A stretch of 6,708 bases of DNA from the NCBI GenBank assembly GCA_937934775.1, contig CALGYL010000289.1, positions 1 through 6,708 of the forward strand, written 5' to 3'. Under the pieces are notes generated by a model, which was given only the letters and a program-made list of their open reading frames with translations, was not told the DNA's origin and made no database searches. Source of the DNA: an uncultured Clostridia bacterium. GTDB lineage: Bacteria > Bacillota > Clostridia > Christensenellales > Aristaeellaceae. Within the stretch, counting starts at the first letter, position 1, and every line of letters begins with the position of its first letter. Position numbers and translations under genes: made by a program. This document shows, piece by piece, positions 1-6,000 of this stretch.

Positions 1-140
1 CGCAGTTCCTGTATCTTCACGTACATCGTTGTCCCTACCATTCCGGCCACCTCGGCTGTATACTCTCTCTCTTCAAAGTATAATCCGTGGCCTTTTATTT
101 GGAATATTGTAGAGATTTTTGTTTGCCACGTACCCGCCAT
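1..140 (-). CDS. Partial small hypothetical protein, minus strand, runs off the left edge
   Basis: This reading frame starts at the ATG at 140-138, has 46 complete codons, and stays open to the window edge, so its C-terminus is not visible. The protein begins MAGTWQTKISTIFQIKGHG and continues with a mixed-charge stretch (FEEREYTAEVAGMVGTTMYV) of ordinary protein-like composition, with no signal peptide or membrane segment. It overlaps the end of the 95-277 frame by 46 bases in a different phase. There is no clear ribosome binding site before its ATG, so it could start by coupling to the upstream frame. It could equally be the continuation of one original gene after a frameshift. I do not recognise the family and assign no function. 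Confidence 0.35.
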   Translation of the reverse strand, partial: MAGTWQTKISTIFQIKGHGLYFEEREYTAEVAGMVGTTMYVKIQEL

Positions 141-277
141 TTTAGTTTACCAGTTACACCAATCCAAAGTATGAATTCCTCGTTGGCCTGAATCTTTTCG
201 CGCAGAACTTTGTCGCCCTCCACTTTGGCGTAGCGCTGCATTTCACGCCGAAGGCGTATCCCGAAGGGTCGCCTCAT
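95..277 (-). CDS. Small basic hypothetical protein (60 aa), minus strand
   Basis: The start is well supported: an AAGGAG ribosome binding site lies five bases before the ATG at 277-275. The product is short and strongly basic. It has an arginine-rich N-terminus (MRRPFGIRLRREMQRYAKVE), a central acidic/lysine helix-like part, and a lysine/arginine-rich tail (KLKWRVRGKQKS). No signal peptide, membrane segment or catalytic motif is visible. The ATG overlaps the stop of a tiny upstream frame as ATGA, an arrangement seen in translationally coupled genes. Its last codons overlap the start of the 1-140 frame. The good ribosome binding site argues for a real gene. The unusual overlaps on both sides suggest instead that it may be one fragment of a frameshifted gene. 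Family not recognised. Confidence 0.4.
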   Translation of the reverse strand: MRRPFGIRLRREMQRYAKVEGDKVLREKIQANEEFILWIGVTGKLKWRVRGKQKSLQYSK

Positions 278-329
278 TCCGGCTCCTTGTTCTGCATCAA
301 AAATCTTTCAGTCCTTTGGAGTAATTCAT
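274..329 (-). pseudogene. Tandem overlapping mini-frames upstream of the 95-277 gene, possible frameshifted N-terminus
   Basis: On the minus strand, an ATG at 329-327 opens MNYSKGLKDF and stops at 299-297. Overlapping it as TGATG is a second frame, MQNKEPE, which stops at 276-274 and overlaps the next ATG as ATGA. The first stop follows a run of five T (plus-strand A at 299-303). Removing one T would join MNYSKGLKDF to DAEQGAG and then straight into the 95-277 protein, giving a smooth 77-residue product. This reads like a one-base frameshift in a small gene, but deliberate translational coupling or a sequencing error in the homopolymer would look the same. Confidence 0.25.
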
Positions 330-580
330 ATTTTTACTTGGTATTACAGAAGGATACAACGGATAAAAATTCGGCAGAGAAAAGGGCGGCAAACGACGCG
401 TTGCCGAGGATGATTGTCAAAAATATGCTGTCGGATTATGCGTGCGCTAAAATAAAATGTCATATAACAGTCGCGATCCATTCTGAGGAAGGTAATAATT
501 GGCGCGACACATTGACAAATTACAAATACTATATTAGTGGTTATAGAGCGGATGGGCGCGATGTCAACGTAAACCCATAG
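287..580 (+). other. Doubtful ORF of 97 codons in a low-GC stretch
   Basis: This frame opens with TTG at 287 and stops with TAG at 578-580. Neither TTG 287 nor the in-frame ATG at 410 has a properly spaced ribosome binding site. The predicted product is lysine- and asparagine-rich in the middle, with no signal peptide or known motif. Two points favour a gene: low-GC protein-like composition, and a terminator-like hairpin just after the stop. Against it are the weak start and the competing frames on the opposite strand. The stretch from about 278 to 648 otherwise contains no gene I can support. Confidence 0.2.
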
Positions 581-582
581 GC

Positions 583-625
583 GCATTGCGCCACGGATAC
601 TGGAAAGCTTGCGCCAATGCTTTTT
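583..625 (+). terminator. Terminator-like hairpin after the doubtful ORF
   Basis: GCATTGCGC (583-591) pairs with GCGCCAATGC (611-620) as nine base pairs with one bulged C. The loop is 19 bases, and five T follow immediately (621-625). The shape fits an intrinsic terminator for plus-strand transcription reading out of 287-580. The long loop and bulge weaken it. A smaller alternative hairpin, GGCGC-ATT-GCGCC (580-592), competes for the left arm. Confidence 0.35.
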
Positions 626-648
626 GCCAAGAGACAAAACATGACAAC

Positions 649-1023
649 ACTAGGGCAACACCGCGCAAAGGAAGCTGGAGAAAAGCATTGGCAACCGGAT
701 ACCGGACGGCGATACCATCGGACGGTTCCGTGCGATGCTGGTCGGACACGATTTGCAGGAGAAGCTGTTCCAGCAAGTGGTGGACTTGCTGTCCGCCCAA
801 GGCCTGCTTCCAGTACCGGAGGATTCGGTACCGGGGCTTGCGAAAACAGGCCGCCAAACTGAATATCCTGTTCGCGCTGGCGAACCTGTATCCGGCCGAC
901 AAGCGGGGCTTGCTGGCCTGATCGGCTTCCCGGCGCGGCGGAAAACGGAACAAAGTTATGCGGTTTTATGGATATTTGTGTCGCATCGTCTGCGATTCTT
1001 GCAACGTGCGGCGTTGCCCTGGT
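649..1023. repeat. Candidate terminal inverted repeats flanking the IS5-type remnant
   Basis: The 18-base segment ACTAGGGCAACACCGCGC (649-666) matches the reverse complement of 1006-1023 at 15 of 18 positions, and all three differences are transitions. The pair brackets the broken IS5-type coding remnant, as expected for the ends of an internally deleted, aging element of about 375 bp. The right arm lies inside the span proposed for the IS481-type element (977-2198), so the two boundary assignments cannot both be simple. One of the repeat pairs may be chance. Confidence 0.3.
669..921 (+). pseudogene. IS5-family transposase remnant, internally deleted and frameshifted
   Basis: Two pieces of an IS5-type transposase can be read in different frames. 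The frame through 669-807 gives KLEKSIGNRIPDGDTIGRF, then RAMLVGHDLQEKLFQQ and VVDLLSAQGLL. This matches the conserved segment before the first catalytic aspartate of IS5 transposases (the pattern 'IPD.TT..RFR..L...L...LF......L...GLL'). From about 823 another frame gives RYRGLRKQAAKLNILFALAN and ends LYPADKRGLLA before TGA at 919-921, which matches the usual C-terminal end (YRGL.KN.A.L..LFALANL). The N-terminus and the whole catalytic core between the pieces are missing, so the element cannot make an active enzyme. The assignment rests on remembered family motifs, not on a search. Confidence 0.6.
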
Positions 1024-1036
1024 TATGAATATTCGG

Positions 1037-1045
1037 AAGGGGAGG
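1037..1045 (+). promoter_or_regulatory. Ribosome binding site of the transposase
   Basis: AAGGGGAGG ends six bases before the ATG at 1052. This decides the start against the in-frame upstream ATGs at 968 and 1025. The one at 968 would also lie outside the proposed element. Confidence 0.7.
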
Positions 1046-1051
1046 AAAAGA

Positions 1052-2083
1052 ATGATAATCGGGAGACAACAGGCCGGCCGGTGGATGAATGAGTTGAAGT
1101 TGGGCGGCATGTTTGAAAAGGTCTCTAGGCTATGTCAGGTCCGTAATCTGGCGATGAGCGATTTCTACGAGCAAAATCGGTCATTTTTAAGAAGTGCCTT
1201 CGCGGAACAGAACCAGCCTGATGTTGGGAATACATTTCCCCAGGCTACGCCGTTGGAAGTGGAACGGCGCGTTGTGGAGCTTAGCGATCGGGATCCGCTG
1301 AGCAGCTGCGGCCAGATAGAGCAACAACTGAAACTGGAAGGGTTGCGCTGTTCAAAGCCGACGATTCAAAGAATCCTGGAGCGAAATGGCCGGCAAACAC
1401 AATACGACCGCCTCCTGCTGCTGGAATCGCGGTATTTGGAAAACAAAGTCGAATTGACTCGGAAACAGATGGATCTGATTGAGAAAATCAACCCGTGCTT
1501 CCGTGAACGCAGCATCGAGAGCCAAAGGCCGGGAGAAATTCTATGTCAGGATGAATTTCCTCTCAATGTGTATGGGAACATCGGCAAAGTATACCTTCAT
1601 ACAGTAGTAGATACCTTTTGTTCTTACGCGTTTGCTTTCCTGCATGCCAATGAGCCGGCCTTCAACGCGTTGAGCTTGGTGCGGAATAGAGTACTGCCAT
1701 TTTATTTGATGATTGGGTTGGATGTATCGGAGATACGGACAGGTGGCAGCCGAATATTCACAAAACAGGAGAAAATCCCTTATCAGGAGTTCTTGCAGAG
1801 AAGCGGGATCAAGCATGTGCATGAACATCGGGCGACGCGAAAGAACGGATTTGGGGAGCGATTTCAGGATACAGTCAGAGAAGAGTTTTTCAAGGGCATC
1901 CCGCGCACTCCCGGGTATAACTCGGTTGCGGAGTTGCAGAAGGATCTGGATACATGGCTGTATCATTACAATCACAGCAGGCCCAACCGGGGTTATCGGA
2001 ACATGGGCCAGAAGCCCTATGAGTCCATTCTCGAATACCTGGCCCATTCCTGCGGGAAGGGCGGAGCCAGCGCGCGGCGCTGA
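1052..2083 (+). CDS. IS481-type transposase, catalytic triad incomplete (D-G-E)
   Basis: The 343-residue product resembles the DDE integrase-core transposases common in Clostridia. It has an N-terminal degenerate helix-turn-helix (about residues 18-50, FEKVSRLCQ...DFYEQNRSF). Next is a second DNA-binding region starting at PQATP (63-67) with SKPTIQRIL. The linker NPCFRER precedes the RNase H-like catalytic core. The first catalytic Asp is D167 in LCQDEF, and the Glu is E269 in NGFGERF. YHYNHSRPNRGYRNMGQKP (304 on) is the typical C-terminal signature. The second Asp, normally in a TDNG motif, is absent: T230 is followed by GGS, so position 231 is Gly. The usual PQTNG before the Glu is also altered (TRKNG). 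The rest of the frame is open and full length. Known family members cut and join DNA ends with a metal-bound DDE triad. This copy is therefore inferred to be inactive or repurposed. Confidence 0.85.
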   Translation: MIIGRQQAGRWMNELKLGGMFEKVSRLCQVRNLAMSDFYEQNRSFLRSAFAEQNQPDVGNTFPQATPLEVERRVVELSDRDPLSSCGQIEQQLKLEGLRCSKPTIQRILERNGRQTQYDRLLLLESRYLENKVELTRKQMDLIEKINPCFRERSIESQRPGEILCQDEFPLNVYGNIGKVYLHTVVDTFCSYAFAFLHANEPAFNALSLVRNRVLPFYLMIGLDVSEIRTGGSRIFTKQEKIPYQEFLQRSGIKHVHEHRATRKNGFGERFQDTVREEFFKGIPRTPGYNSVAELQKDLDTWLYHYNHSRPNRGYRNMGQKPYESILEYLAHSCGKGGASARR

Positions 2084-2088
2084 AGCCC

Positions 2089-2117
2089 GCGGACGTCCGC
2101 CTGTTCGTCCGCCTTTT
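2089..2117 (+). terminator. Likely intrinsic terminator after the transposase
   Basis: GCGGACG (2089-2095) pairs perfectly with CGTCCGC (2106-2112) around a ten-base loop, followed by CTTTT. It begins six bases after the transposase stop and lies inside the proposed element, so it should limit read-through from the transposase into the secreted-protein genes. Part of the same sequence is a 12-base perfect palindrome (2089-2100), which could form a smaller competing hairpin. Confidence 0.5.
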
Positions 2118-2197
2118 CAATACCAGGCCCTAAACTGGAATACTCTCGCTGAAAATTTCTTCGGGAATCTGTTGCGCTTGACTTGACAATCCGATAC

Positions 2198-2204
2198 AAA
2201 GAGG
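2198..2204 (+). promoter_or_regulatory. Ribosome binding site of the SH3b/Ig gene, at the insertion sequence edge
   Basis: AAAGAGG ends nine bases before the ATG at 2214, which is why that start is preferred over the in-frame ATG at 2205 directly abutting the motif. The site sits exactly where the proposed right end of the insertion sequence stops. Confidence 0.6.
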
Positions 2205-2213
2205 ATGCTGGAT

Positions 2214-2906
2214 ATGAAATATTTACAGAAAATCGTGGCGCTTATTTTTGCGGTGTTGATGCTCTCCGGCGCTTACGGCGCGCTCGCCGCTACCTACGTC
2301 AGCGAGCAGATTACGCCGGACGTCGCGGGGTCATCGTCGGATGCGTCTGTGCCGGACGAAGCGACGCCTGAGGTCAGCCTCGAGCCCGAGCCTTTGGAGA
2401 CCAAGACGGTCGTCACGACCGATAGCGAGAGCAGCAGCGTCAATATTCGCGCCGCTGCCGGTATGTCCGCGGAAATTATCGGAAAGCTGAGTTCCGATAC
2501 GAGTGTCACGGTTCTGAGCGTGGTGGGCGACTGGTCCTTGATCCGCGCGGACGGCGTCGTGGGATACGTATTCTCCGAGTATTTAAAGGGGGCCGCATCT
2601 GAGGGCGAAGCCCTGACGCAGGTGGAATCCGACATCCCCCCCGAAGAACAGACCGAAGTCGATGCCGATCTCTCCGGGTTGACGGTGGAAATCTTCTCAA
2701 CGCTTGACAACCGCGTCAAGCCCGGCGAAACGATCCGGCTGACCAGCCGTCTGACCGGTTTCGAAGGGATCGCGTACGCTCTCCAGTGGCAGTACAACGA
2801 CGGCAGCGGCTGGAAGGATGTCACTGGTGCGATCGGGAGCACGTATGAATTTGAAGCGACGCTGGAGACCGTCCAGTATATGTGGCGGCTGGCTGTGACG
2901 GTCTAA
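2214..2906 (+). CDS. Secreted SH3b and Ig-like domain protein
   Basis: The 230-residue product starts with a clear signal peptide: MKYLQKI, then a hydrophobic core (about 7-18), then GALA|A with cleavage expected after residue 25. An acidic, Ser/Pro/Glu-rich linker (about 30-66) leads to a bacterial SH3 domain (about 68-126). This contains the hallmark NIRAAAGMSAEIIGKL (NIR at 77-79), GDWSLIRADG, and VGYVFSEYLK. A second acidic linker leads to an Ig-like domain (about 153-230) with KPGETIRLT, LQWQYNDGSGWKDV (LQW at 190-192), and YMWRLAVTV at the end. SH3b domains in this context usually bind cell-wall peptides or polymers. Binding is inferred, as no catalytic domain is present. There is no LPXTG, SLH or membrane anchor, so it is probably released or held on the wall through SH3b. 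It is followed by the adhesin gene after 128 bases without a visible terminator, suggesting cotranscription and a shared surface role. Confidence 0.9.
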   Translation: MKYLQKIVALIFAVLMLSGAYGALAATYVSEQITPDVAGSSSDASVPDEATPEVSLEPEPLETKTVVTTDSESSSVNIRAAAGMSAEIIGKLSSDTSVTVLSVVGDWSLIRADGVVGYVFSEYLKGAASEGEALTQVESDIPPEEQTEVDADLSGLTVEIFSTLDNRVKPGETIRLTSRLTGFEGIAYALQWQYNDGSGWKDVTGAIGSTYEFEATLETVQYMWRLAVTV

Positions 2907-3020
2907 AGGGGTCGGCGCGCCCGATACGTCGGAAAGTCCCTGTGGTTTGCCGGACAAAAGATGACGCTCGGTGGCCGTTCACCATCTCGCACGGCGCGGC
3001 GTGACGGACGCTCGATTCGT

Positions 3021-3027
3021 AGGAGGG
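3021..3027 (+). promoter_or_regulatory. Strong ribosome binding site fixing a GTG start
   Basis: AGGAGGG lies seven bases before GTG at 3035. An in-frame TAG at 3020-3022 excludes any earlier start, and the next in-frame ATG is inside the signal peptide. The preceding gap from 2907 shows no terminator-like hairpin. Confidence 0.85.
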
Positions 3028-3034
3028 TTTTTCC

Positions 3035-6000
3035 GTGGAATGGAAGATCAGGAGATTCACGGCGCTGTTTCTGTCTTTTCTGGTAATGCTTCAGATGACG
3101 CCCTCCGCGCTCGCGGCGACGCTATTGTCAAAAGCGGCCGGCGGCGGAACGTATTACGAAGTCGTCTTCAGTGTTGGAGAAACAACGGTTGCCACGCAGT
3201 TGGTGGCGGAAGGGGAACCCTTGGAGCTTCCCGAGACGCCAACCCAATCGGGAAGCGAATTCATCGGATGGGCTGACGCCGATGGAACGCTGTATACCCA
3301 AAGCATGCCGGTGAGCGGAAATCTGTCGCTCACCGCGCAGTTTAGAAAGGTTGATACATACACCGTCACGATCCGCTATCTGGACGCGTCCGGCCATCAG
3401 GTGGCCAGCGATGTCGTCGGTCTGTATCGGAAAGCGGACACGGCCGAAACCATCGTTTCTCCATCGCCAGTGTTGTACGGCGGCAAGACGTTGTATCCCG
3501 AGCAGGCGTCCGTTGCCATCACCCCGTCGGAACTGACGGCGGACACGACGGTCATCGTCCGGTATATTGAGTCCAACGCCACCTATACCGTCCTGTACAT
3601 GGGCGAGAAGCTGGACGGCAGCGGCTATGATGAGATCAGCCGCAACACAACCATGAAGGGCGTCGTCGGCAACGAAGTTACGCCCGTGCCGATCACCATC
3701 CCCGACTATTCCTTTGAAAAAGCGGACAGCGCCGTCCTTCAGGCCTCCGGCACGCAGATCAAAGTCTATTACACGCGCAACGTGTACACGGTGAACTTCA
3801 ATACAAACGGCGGGACGTACGTGGCCAGCCAGACCAAACAGTATAACGATACGCTGGGCTTGGCCGGGATGACCCCCGCGAAGACCGGCTATACCTTCGG
3901 CGGCTGGTACACGAGCGAGGATCTTTCCGGCAGCGCCGTCACTTCTGTGACGGTGAAGCGGGATACCACGCTTTACGCGAAGTGGAATCCTACCAGCGTC
4001 CGCTACACCATCGTCTACATGATCGAAAACGCGAATGATTCCAATTTCTCCTATCTGGCCAGCAATACCACGCAGACCGCCCTGGTGGGATCTTCCGTCA
4101 CGGTGGCCAGCGGTTCCTCCCTGGCCAAGCCGTCCGCGCTGGACAGCGCGCATTTCACCTATAAGGAAGCCTCCGTTGAGACGGTCGCCGCGGACGGCAG
4201 CACGGTGGTGACGGTGAAATACTCCAGGAACGTTTATACGCTCAAGGCCTATCAGTACTCAACGGATTATGGTAACAGTTTTGTGTGGTTCAAGAGCGAT
4301 CATTCTGCGGCCTACACCCTGAGCGCAAAATACGGCGCGACGATTACAACGGCCATGAACGCCTGGAATACGGCGTCCAGCGACACCTATGCCTGGGCGG
4401 TAACAAAAAATAACAATGACAAGGTCGCCGTCTTCGACACCATGTCCGACACCTACGTCAGCCAGGCCGACGCCAACCGCAACATCATGGTGTATGGCTT
4501 TACCTATTCCACGTCGAACAAACAGACCCTCTACTACTGGCTGGAAAACTATCAGGGGGCGACGACCAAGGTCGTGAACGGCGTGACCTACGGCCTGTAT
4601 AAATCCGTCGTCGTTAAGTTCAGCCGTCTTTACTATAGCAGCGACTTCTATGAGATCGCCGGCTATACAAGGGGCAGCTATGATGGCATAAAAAACAAAA
4701 CCAATTTCGAGGGCAGCAGCGGCGAATCAACCACCAACGGCCAGGTGGTCAACTTCTATTACCTCGCGAAGGCCTATTCCCTTTCCCTGTACAACTATGA
4801 TGGAACGCTGATTTCCACAACCAGCGTAAAACTGAACGCTTCCATCACCAACTACCTGGGCACACCGGCCGCGTCGTATAAACCCGAAGGCGCGACGGGC
4901 TTCGCCGGATGGTACGTTGACCCGTCCCGGTTGACACTGAACACATTGACCAATATGCCCACCGGCCTTGCGCTCTACGCCGGGTGGAACTTCCCTTCCT
5001 ACAGCGTTGCCTTTGTCCTGAACGGCGGCGCGGGCGCGCAGGGCGATTATGATCCGCAGACCATCCAATACAAGAAAATGGTGCGGATGCCCGCCGATCC
5101 CGTGAAGGACGGCTACGACTTCACCGGCTGGTATTTGGACGCGGCCTGCACCACGCCCTTTGACACGCTGACACAGGTCACCGCGTCCTTTTCGCTGTAC
5201 GCCGGTTGGACGGCGTCCAAAGCCGGCTATACGGTCCAGTATCTGGATAAGAACACGCTGCTGAAGATTGCCGATGATAAAGTGGTCGGCGCCGCCCTGT
5301 ATCACGTCGGTGATACGGTCACCGAAGCCGCGCCCATTATCGCCGGTTATGATTACGATTCCGCGGATCCGGCAAACGGTCTGACATTGAAGTCCGCAGC
5401 CGCCCAAAACATCCTAAAGCTGTACTATGTGGTGAGCGGCGCGTATCCCTACAAAGTGAAGCATGTCTATTACGACGCGAACGGCGACATGCAGGAATTT
5501 GCGGGCACCGAAGAGATTTATACCACCAACGGCGCGAAAAAGGTCGTCGCGTATTCAAAGTCCGGCCTTACGGCGAACGGCGTGGAATATTACGCGGAGG
5601 AAGCCAGCAAGACTTTGACGCTGAACGCATCCGCCGATGCCACCATCCCCGAAAACAACGTGATCACCTTTGTCTACCGTTCCTATCTCACAAGATCGAT
5701 CACCATCCGCTACTACTATGCCGATGCGGACGGCGGTTATACTGACTTTGACCCCTCCATGACCGAGACGGTGACGGGCGTTAAGATTGGCCGCTCCGTT
5801 AGAGCCTCCGATCATCTGGACGGCAAGGACAAAACAGGCTTCACCTTCGACAGCGAAGCTACGATTCCATCCTATGTGACGGCCGTCAAGGGCACCGACG
5901 AGCTGATCCTGAAGGTTTATTTCAAGAGAAACAGGCACACGATCTTCTACGCAATCGACGGGGATTATTTTGCCGGCGAATATAAGAAAATCGAAAACGT

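Larger units (their letters stand above)
977..2198 (+). mobile_element. IS481-type insertion sequence, candidate boundaries
   Basis: The element carries one transposase gene. TTTGTGTCGCATCGTC (975-990) matches the reverse complement of 2185-2200 at 13 of 16 positions. A further GCAAC follows in both arms a dozen bases inward, with a one-base shift. Ends beginning TGT and finishing ACA, and a length near 1.2 kb, fit IS481/IS3-type elements. No convincing target duplication flanks these ends. GGATAT occurs at 970-975 and at 2210-2215, but it is not symmetric with the ends. The left end conflicts with the inverted repeat proposed for the older IS5-type remnant, so boundaries are tentative although the presence of the element is clear from its gene. 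Confidence 0.45.

Noticed and set aside
512..535. Promoter TTGACA followed by TATATT
   Set aside because: The spacer is only 12 bases, too short for a normal sigma-A promoter, and no convincing gene starts just downstream.
968..1051. N-terminal extension of the transposase from ATG 968 or 1025
   Set aside because: The strong ribosome binding site fits the ATG at 1052, and the extension does not resemble the start of related transposases.
541..1110. Minus-strand open frame of 189 codons over the IS5-type remnant
   Set aside because: It runs opposite recognisable transposase pieces, has no ribosome binding site or motif that I can see, and crosses two proposed element boundaries.
1541..2047. 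Minus-strand open frame of 168 codons over the transposase
   Set aside because: It is antisense to a well-supported gene and shows no domain of its own.
970..2215. GGATAT at 970-975 and 2210-2215 as a target-site duplication of the insertion sequence
   Set aside because: The copies are not equally spaced from the proposed ends (adjacent on the left, about 11 bases away on the right), so a six-base chance match is more likely.
2183..2216. Outward promoter formed by TTGACA in the right end of the insertion sequence
   Set aside because: The hexamer is consensus, but a -10 at normal spacing would fall at about 2206-2211 (TGCTGG), and any transcript from there would lose the ribosome binding site of the next gene.
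2971..3276. Plus-strand open frame of 101 codons at the start of the adhesin gene
   Set aside because: It is out of phase with the adhesin, has no ribosome binding site, and overlaps a signal-peptide-encoding frame with a near-ideal start context.
3128..4153. Long minus-strand open frame (341 codons) opposite the adhesin, with others at 4727-5407 and 5555-6538
   Set aside because: These are antisense shadows of a GC-rich coding frame. The translations are low-complexity Gly/Arg/Val/His strings with no motif, and the plus-strand frame has a signal peptide, a ribosome binding site and recognisable modules.
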